From the NCBI GenBank assembly GCA_001917435.1, contig MNEA01000124.1:1-64000 (forward strand): DNA of 64,000 bases, in the 5' to 3' direction. The notes beneath the pieces are model-generated. The model was not told the DNA's origin, did not search any database, and worked only from the letters and a program-made list of their open reading frames with translations. The position numbers and the translations under genes were made by a program. The DNA comes from Acidobacteria bacterium 13_2_20CM_2_57_6 (GTDB lineage: Bacteria > Acidobacteriota > Terriglobia > Acidiferrales > UBA7541). The first letter of the stretch is position 1. Every line of letters starts with the position of its first letter. Below are positions 35,499 through 44,398 of the stretch, in pieces.

Positions 35499-36959
35499 TC
35501 ACAACACTGACGCAGGCGCCGCCGCCAACTTGCGTGCGGCCTTGCGCCTGCCGTAGATGAAAAACAAAAACGCCGCGAGGCCGACGAATAAGAGCGTGCC
35601 TCCAAACATCCAGATCTCGTAAGACAAGAGCGACTTAATCTGCTGCGTCGGAAAAAATGCCAGGGCAATTCCCAAGCCCGTGGTGGTGAATCCACTGAAG
35701 CCGGCTAGTGTCAGCGTGGTCTTGCCGTAACGGCCCTTTACGAAAGAATCGCTGGAAGCAATTTTCATCAGCACGCCGAACAGGTACAGAAAAGGGATCA
35801 ATTGAAGCACGACGGCGAGCGAGAGCAATTTCTGAAACGTCTCCTGCACGCCCGCGCCGGAAAGCGAGAAGTTGATCACCACGAGAACAAGCGAAACGGC
35901 AGCGTGAACAATCAATGCCGCATACGGCGTGGCATACTTCGGGTGAATTTTGGCCATCCAGTCGGGCATATAGGAATCGAGGCCGGCAACAAAAGGAATG
36001 CGAGCCGAGCCGCCAAGCCAGGCGGAACCGATTCCAGCGATTGAAATGCTCAGGAGAAACGCAAAGGGCGCAATGATCCAGACGGCGCCAACACGGCTGG
36101 CCATGTTGCCGACAGCTTGCACTATGCCTTGGAGTACGCTGATGTCGCTCTTTTTTACGGCGATGAGCAACGTCAGCGTCGCCCCAACGTAAAGCAAACC
36201 GGATAGGAGACCGCCCCAGGCGACGGCCCCGGGAAGAGTTTTTCGCGGACTCTCGATCTCGTCGCCCATCACCGAAGCGAGTTCCAAACCCACGAGGCCG
36301 AAACAAATCACGCCGAAGGAATTCAAGACGAAACCAGGGCTTGCGGGAATACGGAAATCCGCCGCCGTCACGGACGTGCCGAAACGCAGCCAGATCACAG
36401 TTCCCAAGCCGATAAGGACAGCCGCGGCGACAAAAGTGCCAATCGCGCCGAGATTGTTCACCCACTTACCGACGCCGAGGCCAACAATGTTTAGGACCAC
36501 CAGCAGCACTAACAAGATCAAGGAAGCCGTTAACGCGAAGGATTTGTTGTCCGCGAGGGATTCATGGCCGGCTCCAAGAACAAACACGAACACGCCGACG
36601 AAGTACAGCATGACGGTGGGAACGTACATCATGTTGTTGGTCCAATAACACCAGCCGGAGAGAAAACCGTGGAAGTCGCCGAAAACCTCCTTGGCCCACA
36701 AGTACACCCCGCCTTCGCCTGGGTAGCGATGCGCAAGCTCAACCACAGCAATGCCCTGTGGCCAGAAAAAAAGCAAAAGCGAAATGATCCATAGCCAAAC
36801 TGTTACTCCGCCATTGGCAGCGATAGATGGAACAACGTTAAGATTGAAAACCGCGACGACAAAAAGCAGAACGAGGTCCCAACGGCCCAGGACGCGGCGC
36901 AAGTGCGGCGCTTCTTGTGCCACGGGTGCTGACGGCGCAGTGGTGCCTTCGTTCGCCAA
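35499..36959 (-). CDS. APC-family amino acid/polyamine permease
   Basis: The 486-residue inner-membrane protein has about twelve hydrophobic segments and the amino acid-polyamine-organocation pattern: YPGEGGVYLWAKEVFG near residues 79-94 and FGLVGLELASVMGDEIESPRKTLPGA in the middle. It starts at TTG 36959, supported by AGGAGA at good distance (TTGGCGAACGAAGG). It sits between two pyridoxal enzymes and dehydrogenases for polyamine and GABA breakdown, so it probably imports putrescine, GABA or a related amine. Confidence 0.9.
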   Translation of the reverse strand: MANEGTTAPSAPVAQEAPHLRRVLGRWDLVLLFVVAVFNLNVVPSIAANGGVTVWLWIISLLLFFWPQGIAVVELAHRYPGEGGVYLWAKEVFGDFHGFLSGWCYWTNNMMYVPTVMLYFVGVFVFVLGAGHESLADNKSFALTASLILLVLLVVLNIVGLGVGKWVNNLGAIGTFVAAAVLIGLGTVIWLRFGTSVTAADFRIPASPGFVLNSFGVICFGLVGLELASVMGDEIESPRKTLPGAVAWGGLLSGLLYVGATLTLLIAVKKSDISVLQGIVQAVGNMASRVGAVWIIAPFAFLLSISIAGIGSAWLGGSARIPFVAGLDSYMPDWMAKIHPKYATPYAALIVHAAVSLVLVVINFSLSGAGVQETFQKLLSLAVVLQLIPFLYLFGVLMKIASSDSFVKGRYGKTTLTLAGFSGFTTTGLGIALAFFPTQQIKSLLSYEIWMFGGTLLFVGLAAFLFFIYGRRKAARKLAAAPASVL

Positions 36960-36992
36960 CGGCGTTTTCTCCTAAGGATAGTGCACGCCGGA

Positions 36993-38375
36993 CTAGTGCC
37001 CAGCCGCACCGACGAATGCCGCACCGCGCTCCTGCTGGGCCTTTGTAAGCGCAGGTGCGACTTCCTCGAACACTGCGAGATGCTTGTCAACGTCCGCTTC
37101 GGTGTGCTGAACGGAGATGGTCCACTGTTCATCCCACCAATACGGCTGAGCCAGCACACCGCGATTGACCATGCCGAACCAATAGTGGCGCCAGAGATCG
37201 ACGTCAATCTTGGTCCAGTCGCGGTAGTTGCGAATTTCCCGCGGATAAAGCATCAGCGCGCCGTTTACGCCTGCACTGACGACGTAGGCTTGAAGCCCGG
37301 ACTTTTTGACGATGGCGCGATACCCTTCGGTCAGTTTCTTGCTGAGTTTGTCCACATGCGCATAGTTTTCCCGCGTGAGGACTTCGCGGAACGTCGCGAG
37401 ACCGGCAGACATCGCGACGCGGTTGGTATTGTAAGTGCCGCCGTGAAAGACTTTGTGCTGCGAGATCAAATCCATCACAGTGCGGCTTGCGCCGAAGGCT
37501 CCGAGCGGCAAGCCGCCACCGATGGACTTGGCGAGGCAAATCATGTCCGGCTTCACGCCGAAGAATTCGCTGGCGCCTCCCCAGGCAAGTTTTGCGCCGG
37601 TCTTGACCTCGTCGAAGATGAGCAACGCGCCGTTCTTGGTGCAAATGTCGCGCAGCCCTTGCAGGAACCCAGGCTGCGGCAAACACAGTCCGACGTTCAT
37701 CATAATGGGCTCGAGAATGATGGCGGCGATTTGGCCGGGATTTTCCCTGAAGCGGCGTTCGACGCTGGGGAGATTATTAAAAGCCGCGACGACCACGTTG
37801 GCAAGGGAGGCCTTCGGCACGCCACCGCCGCCCGGAACGGAAGTGGGCGCATCCGGATCGCCATAGTCTTCCGCCTTGGGTTTGACGCTGACGAGCGCGG
37901 TGTCATGCAATCCGTGGTACGAGCCTTCGAACTTCAGGATTTTGTCGCGGCCAGTTGCGGCTCGGGCGATGCGGCAGGCGTGCATGGTGACTTCCGTGCC
38001 GCTGGAGCCGAAGCGCACCCTCTCTACCGGATAGCGCTTGCAAATTTCTTCCGCGAGTTCCCATTCCTGGTCATGCGGCATGCCGAAAGTCGTTCCTTCG
38101 TGCAGCTTCTGTTCGACGGCTTTCACGACGGCAGGATGGCAATGGCCCGCCATCAGCGCGCCGAAACACAAGTTGTGGTCGATGTATTCGTTGCCGTCAA
38201 CGTCGTGAATGCGGCTGCCCTTTCCATCCTTCACGAAGAGCGGATAGGGTTCGTAGTGGCGATAGTTACTGGCAACGCCAAGCGGAATGCGTTCGAGGGC
38301 CCGCTTGTGCGCGGCGGCAGATTTTGGCGTGCCCTTTTCGTAGGTAGCGATTTCCTTTTGTAGTGCCTCGTGCAT
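36993..38375 (-). CDS. Class III aminotransferase, glutamate-1-semialdehyde aminomutase-like
   Basis: The 460-residue PLP enzyme resembles HemL-type aminotransferases: VDGNEYIDHNLCFGALMAGHCHP, FGSSGTEVTMHACRIARAATGR, FEGSYHGLHD, LLIFDEVKTGAKLAWGG (cofactor Asp) and CLAKSIGGGLPLGAFG (Schiff-base lysine). True HemL is about 425-430 residues and lies in heme operons; this one is longer, has an N-terminal extension and heads a GABA/polyamine operon, so it more likely transaminates a diamine such as putrescine. ATG 38375 follows GGAG. It is divergent from the aminoacylase gene, and the shared 220-base region should hold the operon promoter. Confidence 0.85.
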   Translation of the reverse strand: MHEALQKEIATYEKGTPKSAAAHKRALERIPLGVASNYRHYEPYPLFVKDGKGSRIHDVDGNEYIDHNLCFGALMAGHCHPAVVKAVEQKLHEGTTFGMPHDQEWELAEEICKRYPVERVRFGSSGTEVTMHACRIARAATGRDKILKFEGSYHGLHDTALVSVKPKAEDYGDPDAPTSVPGGGGVPKASLANVVVAAFNNLPSVERRFRENPGQIAAIILEPIMMNVGLCLPQPGFLQGLRDICTKNGALLIFDEVKTGAKLAWGGASEFFGVKPDMICLAKSIGGGLPLGAFGASRTVMDLISQHKVFHGGTYNTNRVAMSAGLATFREVLTRENYAHVDKLSKKLTEGYRAIVKKSGLQAYVVSAGVNGALMLYPREIRNYRDWTKIDVDLWRHYWFGMVNRGVLAQPYWWDEQWTISVQHTEADVDKHLAVFEEVAPALTKAQQERGAAFVGAAGH

Positions 38376-38596
38376 TGTGATACTCCGTCATAACAGGTCT
38401 GTTCCCCGTGGCCAGTGTGTGCGAAAGAATTGCTGGGCCTGCTGCTGGACTGATCTCATTCATTCTAGCAGACGTAAGAAGCGCCTCGACCAGGTCGGGG
38501 CGGCCCCTCCTGCTCTGCTGGCAATTCCAGAGTAGAATGCCCGCTGTGTTTGAACCTCTGAATGGCCTTTGTCGCGTGCAAAGCGAGGAGCAGACG

Positions 38597-40303
38597 ATGA
38601 CGAACGGTAATTTCCATCGATGGAAGTCCATCTTCTTATCCGTGGTCTTGCTCTTCAGTACCGTTCCCGTCGAATCCAAGAGCACGGAGCAACCTTACGA
38701 CATCGTCATCACTAACGGCCACATCATCGATGGCACAGGCTCGCCCTGGTATTCGGGCGATCTTGCTATTCGCGACGGAAAGATTGCCGCCATCGGGAAT
38801 CTTCATGACGCGGCGCGCTCCCGCACTATCGACGCGCGCGGCCAGGTCGTCGCTCCCGGCTTCATCGACATGCTCGGGCAATCGGAATACACAATCCTTG
38901 TCGATCCGCGCTTGCCTTCCAAGATCTATCAAGGAATCACCACGGAAATCACCGGCGAGGGCGAATCGATCGCCCCACTGAAGGACGCCATTCTTAAAGC
39001 AGACCAGGAACAATACGATCACTATCGCATTCACGTTGACTGGCGGACATTTCGCGAGTACTTTTCGCGGCTCGAAAAGCAGCATACCGGGATCAACATT
39101 GCCAGTTACGTGGGCGCCACGCGCGTCCGGCGCATGGTGCTCGGCGACAACGACGTTCAGCCCACGCTCGGGCAACTCGAGCAAATGAGGGAAATCGTGC
39201 GCCAAGCGATGCGCGACGGCGCCGTTGGAGTTTCCACTTCTCTCGAATACGCCCCCGCTCCCTATGCCAAAACCGAGGAACTAATCGCCCTCGCCGCAGA
39301 AGCCTCCAGATTCGGCGGCATCTACGCCACGCACATGCGCAATGAAGGCACCGGCATTTTGGCCGCTATCGACGAAGCGCTGCGCATCGGGCGTGAAGCC
39401 CGCATCCCCGTTGAAATTTGGCATCTGAAAGTCGGCGGGAAACCAAGCTGGGGACACATGCCGGAAGTCGTTGCCAAGATTAACTCCGCGAGAGCGCAAG
39501 GCCTTGACGTCACCGCGGACACATACGCCTACACCGCCTGGTTCAACGACTTTTCCGCTTTCATTCCCGCTTGGGCGCACGACGGCGGCAACGCCAAGCT
39601 CATCGAACGCTTGAAGGATCCCGCAACGCGCGCGCGCATCCGTACAGATATGCTTACTCCCTCGGATAAGTGGGACAACGAATGGCAGGAGATCCCCGGT
39701 CCCGAAGCAGTCCTCGTCGGCGTGGTACACAATTCTCAGCTGCTTCCATTGCAAGGCAAGACGCTGTCGCAGATCGCAAAACTTTGGAACAAGGAGCCGA
39801 TGGATGCGCTCTTCGACCTGCTCATCGAAGATCATGGACTCACTTCCGTGGCCGTCTTCGGAATGTCGGAGCCGGACGTTTCCCTCGCTCTCCAGCAGCC
39901 CTGGGTCTCCGTCGATAACGACTCCTCCGGCACTTCGCCCGAAGGCATCCTCGGACGGGAGCATCCTCATCCGCGCGCGTACGGCACGTTCCCGCGCATC
40001 CTTCGCAAATACGTCCGCGAGGAACACATGCTGACTCTCGAAGACGCCATCCGCAAATTTACGGCCTTGCCGGCGCAACGGATGCGCCTGACGGACCGCG
40101 GTGTGTTGAAGGCAGGTATGTGCGCGGACATTGTCATCTTCGATCCCGCGGCGATTCACGACGTCGCGACGTTCGAATCTCCCAATCAATTGTCGCAAGG
40201 GATGGATTACGTCCTCGTGAATGGCGTGCCGGTCATCGACCAGACCATGATGACCGGCGCGCTTCCCGGAAAAGTGCTCCGTGGCCAGGGTTACGTGCCC
40301 TGA
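38597..40303 (+). CDS. Exported N-acyl-D-amino-acid deacylase (D-aminoacylase)-like amidohydrolase
   Basis: The product of about 568 residues has a signal peptide (SIFLSVVLLFSTVPVES) and an amidohydrolase fold: YDIVITNGHIIDGTGSPWYSGDLAI, then VVAPGFIDMLGQSE where the usual first-metal H-x-H motif is replaced by LGQSE, YATHMRNEG, PVEIWHLKVGG and C-terminal LPAQRMRLTDRGVLKAGMCADIVIFDP. D-aminoacylases use mainly one metal, bound by a cysteine and the later histidines, so loss of the H-x-H pair may still allow activity but is unusual. ATG 38597 has GGAG seven bases upstream; the long upstream frame is not used. It could release free D- or L-amino acids from acylated forms. Confidence 0.85.
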   Translation: MTNGNFHRWKSIFLSVVLLFSTVPVESKSTEQPYDIVITNGHIIDGTGSPWYSGDLAIRDGKIAAIGNLHDAARSRTIDARGQVVAPGFIDMLGQSEYTILVDPRLPSKIYQGITTEITGEGESIAPLKDAILKADQEQYDHYRIHVDWRTFREYFSRLEKQHTGINIASYVGATRVRRMVLGDNDVQPTLGQLEQMREIVRQAMRDGAVGVSTSLEYAPAPYAKTEELIALAAEASRFGGIYATHMRNEGTGILAAIDEALRIGREARIPVEIWHLKVGGKPSWGHMPEVVAKINSARAQGLDVTADTYAYTAWFNDFSAFIPAWAHDGGNAKLIERLKDPATRARIRTDMLTPSDKWDNEWQEIPGPEAVLVGVVHNSQLLPLQGKTLSQIAKLWNKEPMDALFDLLIEDHGLTSVAVFGMSEPDVSLALQQPWVSVDNDSSGTSPEGILGREHPHPRAYGTFPRILRKYVREEHMLTLEDAIRKFTALPAQRMRLTDRGVLKAGMCADIVIFDPAAIHDVATFESPNQLSQGMDYVLVNGVPVIDQTMMTGALPGKVLRGQGYVP

Positions 40304-40402
40304 GTTATGTGCCAGGTGGTGCGTGCCCTAACGCGACGGCCGGAGTTGGTCCATAATAACGGGCAGGGTTGGTGCGCTTGAATTTAGTTCCCCGGAGGAA
40401 GC

Positions 40403-40753
40403 ATGGCGGATCGCCTGGAAGATTTTCAAAAATTTCGCGACGATCTGAACGAAGAAATTCTCGGTTGCGGCCATCTGGGGATGAAGCGTTTCTTCGCGCT
40501 GGACCACCAGGCCTACGAGCCCGGCCCGCTTGGCACCAAAACGAAAGAATTACTGGGATTGGTCGCCTCCGCTGTGTTGCGCTGCGACGATTGCATTACC
40601 TATCACCTGGTTCGCTGCGGCGAGGAAGGCTGGAAGCGCGAAGAAGTGATTGACGCGCTCAACGTGGCGCTGATCGTCGGCGGCTCCATCACCATTCCTC
40701 ACGTGCGGCGCGCCTTTGCTCGCTTGCGCGAAATCAAGGGTTTGCATCCCTGA
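40403..40753 (+). CDS. Carboxymuconolactone decarboxylase/AhpD-like protein
   Basis: This 116-residue helical protein has the AhpD-type redox motif CDDCITYHLV (Cys-x-x-Cys followed by a histidine) and the KTKELLGLVASAVLRC helix before it. AhpD-like proteins act in peroxide defence or as gamma-carboxymuconolactone decarboxylases; the CxxC here favours a redox role. GGAGG stands eight bases before ATG 40403. It is followed closely by a small membrane protein gene, probably cotranscribed. Confidence 0.88.
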   Translation: MADRLEDFQKFRDDLNEEILGCGHLGMKRFFALDHQAYEPGPLGTKTKELLGLVASAVLRCDDCITYHLVRCGEEGWKREEVIDALNVALIVGGSITIPHVRRAFARLREIKGLHP

Positions 40754-40767
40754 ATGGTCGAGCATCA

Positions 40768-41409
40768 ATGAGCAATACTTCCAGCCCGCAATCGCAGCAG
40801 CAGGCATCCAGCGGCAAGCTGCACAATGCTGCGATCGGAGCGCTCTTTGCTCTCGTGCTGATCGTGCCCAAAGTGGCGCACCTGCGGCGCAACCCGCGCT
40901 CTTGGATGTTCTTCCGCATTTTCTTGGGAATCGCCGGAGCAGCCCTGGTGATTCTCCCGCTCGGCTTCGGAAGCAGCTTCGTTCCCGCCATCGTCGGGCT
41001 GGCCATGTTCATCACCACAATCCTTCTGCCTCCGGCCGAGCCGGATGTCATCACCGGTGACAAGGCCCGCGAATTGGGCGCTTTGGTTGTCGTTAACGGT
41101 GGGCGTTTCAAGCTGGGAGAAGGGCCCTCCTTTGACGCGCAGCTTTTCGTTGGTGACAAACAGATTTCCGTGCGTGACGCTCGTCTCGAATCTGCTCTGG
41201 AAATTCCCGTCGTCGAAATCACGTCCGCACAAGCCGAAGAATCCCATGGCCGCTGGTTCCTGCGCGTCAACTGGGCAGGCAAAACAGCAGTATTTGTCTA
41301 TCGCGGAGTTTTCGCCGAGCACCTCGCGCGCGTTGCAGAGACCACCATCCGCAGCGTGATGCGCCCTGCTCTTCCCGTCCTTCCCCAACGCCGCGCGGCT
41401 GGCGCTTAA
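40768..41409 (+). CDS. Predicted two-TM membrane protein of unknown function
   Basis: The 213-residue protein has a polar serine/glutamine N-terminus, two hydrophobic segments (IGALFALVLIVPKVAHL and a longer one from FFRIFLGIAGAALVIL to AMFITTILLP) and a soluble C-terminal domain of about 120 residues rich in beta structure (ALVVVNGGRFKLGEG, RWFLRVNWAGKTAVFVYRG). I recognise no named family. It starts 14 bases after the AhpD-like gene. The C-terminal domain probably faces the cytoplasm. Confidence 0.75.
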   Translation: MSNTSSPQSQQQASSGKLHNAAIGALFALVLIVPKVAHLRRNPRSWMFFRIFLGIAGAALVILPLGFGSSFVPAIVGLAMFITTILLPPAEPDVITGDKARELGALVVVNGGRFKLGEGPSFDAQLFVGDKQISVRDARLESALEIPVVEITSAQAEESHGRWFLRVNWAGKTAVFVYRGVFAEHLARVAETTIRSVMRPALPVLPQRRAAGA

Positions 41410-41474
41410 TTATTCCTCGCAACTTTCTTGTTTGAATCGCGCACGGTTCGGCCAAAGTGTGGCAAACTATAGCT

Positions 41475-41720
41475 ATGGCACGTGGGTGGGAAAGCAAGGA
41501 CGTCGAAGCGCAGGTCGCAGAGACGGAAGAGCCCAAACAAAAAGGAGGTGGAGGACAGAAGACTCCTGAACAACTCATGCGCGAACAATCGCGCAAAGAT
41601 CTTCAGTTATCGCGGACTCGCATTGCCAACGACCTTGCGTCCGCCACTCATCCCAACCACCGCAAGTCGCTCGAAGCCGCTCTCGCCCACCTCGACAAAA
41701 AAATCGCTGACCTCAACTAA
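41475..41720 (+). CDS. Small charged protein of unknown function
   Basis: The 81-residue hydrophilic protein (MARGWESKDVEAQVAE start) has a glutamate-rich N-terminus, a KQKGGGGQK linker and a helical C-terminus (RKDLQLSRTRIANDL, RKSLEAALAHLDKKIADLN). The ATG at 41475 is preceded by CTATAG but no ribosome binding site, so translation may be leaderless. Coding character and compact order suggest a real gene; similar short proteins are familiar from Acidobacteriota genomes, but the function is unknown. Confidence 0.65.
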   Translation: MARGWESKDVEAQVAETEEPKQKGGGGQKTPEQLMREQSRKDLQLSRTRIANDLASATHPNHRKSLEAALAHLDKKIADLN

Positions 41721-41838
41721 AGAAATAAGCTCCCAGTTTTTGCGAGTAGTCTCCGTGCCCTCTGCGTATTCTCTCTGAGATCTCTGCGTTAAATCCTTTC
41801 TCTTTAATTCTTCGGCCACAATGTCACGCAGACGGCAA

Positions 41839-42933
41839 TCAACGAATAAAATCTCCCGCCAGACCCCAAAAGTCATTCACGTAATAATGCGAAAGCACGT
41901 TTCCGAACAAGTAGCAAATTCCCTGGCACGGCGGAATGTCTCCGTAAATCTTCTTCCCGCGCGCGAATATTTTCTTCAACGAACCGTCGCGCAACAAGTT
42001 TCCTGCAACCTTGCGCAACGGCTCGCAGGGATAGAAAACGTCGCCATTCGGGTACACCCGGGGAAACATGGTTGGGTAGCACTCGAAGCTGCCGAATCGA
42101 AGCAGCGTCTCAATCGTTCGCGGCGTGCCGTTGATCGGCTGGGCGCCTTTGCGCCGCCGTTCGATGATTTTGTCTACCAGCGCCTGGTACTGCGGATTTT
42201 GCAGCAGCGCCAGATTCGGCATTTTCTCCATCTGCGCGGATTGCGCCGCAAAAACGAAGCCTTGTTCCCCGCACCAATCCAGCAGCCGCTCGACTTCACC
42301 TACGTTCCATTGCTCGATCACCGTGCTGATGGTGATGCGCCGCGGGCTGCCCAGCAGCTCCTTTGCCAGTTGCAGGTTTTCCAGCACTTTCGGCAGCGCC
42401 GCCGGCTTGGAGAGCGGATTGGTCGGATCAGTCGCCAGCGCATCCAGGCTCACCACTAACCCCGTGACCGCTCGCAAGATTCGCGGCTTGCGATCCAGCA
42501 GTGTCCCATTGGTGATCAGCAGTAGCGAGCGGTACTTGCATTCGAACCTCGCCGCCTCGGTCAATTCCTCGATATCGGCTCGCAGCGTCGGCTCGCCGCC
42601 GGTAATAACGATCGAGTCTGTCTCTTTCCGAATGCGCTTCAGTAGTTGAATCGTCTTTCTCGTAGACAATTCGTCGCTGAAAACGTCCGGCTCTTTTTGC
42701 GTGCAGTAACTGCAGTCCAGATTGCATTTGTGGGTGACGTAGAAAGTAACCGCGTACGGGGCCACGACCTTGGTTCGCAATATGCGTCGTCGCCACGCGT
42801 TGCGAAAATACAGTTGAAAATTCTTCGCCACAAACGGCGCCTGTCGCACCAGCCCGCGCAACAATTCGCGTTTCGACGGAGGCCGCTTGTCCAGCGCGCT
42901 AACAGAAACGAAGTTCGCTCTCTTCTCAGCCAT
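41839..42933 (-). CDS. Radical SAM protein with C-terminal cysteine-rich (SPASM-like) region
   Basis: The product of about 364 residues has a radical SAM core: VTHKCNLDCSYCTQKEP (Cx3Cx2C), ITGGEPTLRADIEEL, LLITNGTLLDR, VSLDAL. The C-terminal part contains ECYPTMFPRVYPNGDVFYPCEPLRKVAGN and CQGICYL, the spacing of an auxiliary iron-sulfur (SPASM/Twitch) domain used in peptide or cofactor modification. ATG 42933 (MAEKRANF) is preferred to the upstream frame start. No precursor peptide is seen next to it. It may modify a peptide, lipid or hopanoid-type substrate; this is open. Confidence 0.82.
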   Translation of the reverse strand: MAEKRANFVSVSALDKRPPSKRELLRGLVRQAPFVAKNFQLYFRNAWRRRILRTKVVAPYAVTFYVTHKCNLDCSYCTQKEPDVFSDELSTRKTIQLLKRIRKETDSIVITGGEPTLRADIEELTEAARFECKYRSLLLITNGTLLDRKPRILRAVTGLVVSLDALATDPTNPLSKPAALPKVLENLQLAKELLGSPRRITISTVIEQWNVGEVERLLDWCGEQGFVFAAQSAQMEKMPNLALLQNPQYQALVDKIIERRRKGAQPINGTPRTIETLLRFGSFECYPTMFPRVYPNGDVFYPCEPLRKVAGNLLRDGSLKKIFARGKKIYGDIPPCQGICYLFGNVLSHYYVNDFWGLAGDFIR

Positions 42934-42973
42934 GGATGTTTGAGTCAGCCTACAGGACCGCCGAAGGCATGCC

Positions 42974-43012
42974 AAGAAAACAATGGGGCGCTCGCCACTC
43001 CAAGCGCCCCAT
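42974..43012 (-). terminator. Rho-independent terminator of the MBL-PilZ gene
   Basis: On the minus strand a perfect ten-base stem (ATGGGGCGCT with AGCGCCCCAT, ten-base loop) is followed by TGTTTTCTT, 31 bases after the stop of the MBL-PilZ gene and before the start of the radical SAM gene. It therefore separates the two minus-strand genes into different transcripts. Confidence 0.8.
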
Positions 43013-43043
43013 GCAAAAAATCAATTGGCTTTGAATTTCTGAA

Positions 43044-44213
43044 TCAGTCCGTAAAAACCACTCCCACCGAGCTACACCCTTTTTCCTCCCCCGAATCGAT
43101 ACGCACCACGTACCCGCGCAACTTCATTGTTTGCACGCCATCGCCGCCCGGCGCCTCCATCGTCACTTGCAGCTCCGACTGCAGCCGCGGCAGGTGCTTC
43201 AGCGAAATCAGCGCTCCCTGCAGTGAAATATCGCGGACCACGGTCTCTTCCTCAAAATCTTTTCCGGCTTCGGTTACCCCACAAACTTTCGCGTGAAATT
43301 GCGCCTCGCGGCGCAGCGCCGTCCGCGTTCCCGGCATGTGCGCCTGCACGCGGTCTCCCGGCGCTCCGAGCGTCACCACCATCCCTTCGCTCGCCGCGAA
43401 CACCGAATCGAATTCCTCCCGCGCTTGCCGCAGAATCAAATCCACCATGCGATCTGTGGAATCCGGATCGTGATGGAAGAGCACCAGCGTCTTTGTGCCC
43501 GCGTGCCGTGCCACTTTTACGCCTTCCAGCCACGAAGAGTGTCCCCAGCCTTTTCTCGTCGTCACGAGTTGTTCCGGCGTAAATTGCGCGTCGTTAATGA
43601 GAATGTCCGCGCCGGCGGCCAATTTGCGCAGGCTCTCGTCCAGTTTCGCGTCTCCAGGCTCGTTGTCCGTTGCGTATGCCACAATTCCCGCCGGCGTCTC
43701 GATGCGAAATCCCAGGCAGCCCTGCGGATGATTCAGCCAGTGCGCTGTGATCTTGTTCTCGCCAATTTTGAACGAATCGCCGCCGTCCAGTTCCTTGAAC
43801 TTTCGCTTCGCGCTCATTGCCGACATGTCGACGGGAAAATACGGAACTGCCATCTGCGCTTCAAAGACTTGTTTCAAGCTGTCGCGCCCCAGGAATTTTG
43901 ACCGGAAGCTGTAAAACTGAAACTCGTTGTTCTCCACGTAGAGCGGCGAAAAAAATGGAATCCCCTGGATGTGGTCCCAGTGGTAATGGGTCACCAAAAT
44001 ATGGGTCTCCAGCGTTTTTCCGCTGTTTGGCGCGGCCCAGCGGCTGCCCAATGTGCGCAGACCCGTGCCGCAGTCCAGAATGATTTGCGTGCCGTCCGGC
44101 GCAATCAGTTCTAGACAAGGCGTGTTCCCGCCGTAGCGCCACGTTGCCGGGTCTACCGTCGGCGTAGATCCACGCACGCCCCAAAAACTCAATTTGGCTA
44201 TGGGAACCGTCAT
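43044..44213 (-). CDS. Metallo-beta-lactamase-fold hydrolase fused to a PilZ domain
   Basis: The product of about 389 residues has an N-terminal MBL domain (KLSFWGVRGSTPT, ILDCGTGLR, THYHWDH metal motif, AYATDNEPGD, INDAQFTPEQ, LFHHDPDSTD) of the phosphodiesterase-like group, and from about residue 285 a PilZ domain with the c-di-GMP-binding RTALRR (RxxxR) and RDISLQGA (DxSxxG) motifs, ending SSVGVVFTD. So the hydrolase is probably controlled by cyclic di-GMP. The start is uncertain: the frame opens at TTG 44312; ATG 44213 lies just before the conserved domain. Substrate unknown, perhaps a cyclic nucleotide or phosphodiester. Confidence 0.87.
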   Translation of the reverse strand: MTVPIAKLSFWGVRGSTPTVDPATWRYGGNTPCLELIAPDGTQIILDCGTGLRTLGSRWAAPNSGKTLETHILVTHYHWDHIQGIPFFSPLYVENNEFQFYSFRSKFLGRDSLKQVFEAQMAVPYFPVDMSAMSAKRKFKELDGGDSFKIGENKITAHWLNHPQGCLGFRIETPAGIVAYATDNEPGDAKLDESLRKLAAGADILINDAQFTPEQLVTTRKGWGHSSWLEGVKVARHAGTKTLVLFHHDPDSTDRMVDLILRQAREEFDSVFAASEGMVVTLGAPGDRVQAHMPGTRTALRREAQFHAKVCGVTEAGKDFEEETVVRDISLQGALISLKHLPRLQSELQVTMEAPGGDGVQTMKLRGYVVRIDSGEEKGCSSVGVVFTD

Positions 44214-44398
44214 TTGCGCTGAACGAAAAACCTCTGTGCAGGCTCGTTCCACGCCGACACCCGCGGAACGGGAAGCTTGTTTCATGGTCGCAGCCGATGG
44301 AAGGAGCGTCAATCAATTCGCGTTGCCGAAGTGTCATACTGCCTAATAAGCAAAGTCCGGGGCTGCGCAGGCGCCACCGTGCGGGTAGAATAGGCCGG

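Noticed and set aside
36981-38363. 460-codon plus-strand ORF opposite the class III aminotransferase
   Set aside because: Antisense shadow; PLP motifs are on the minus strand.
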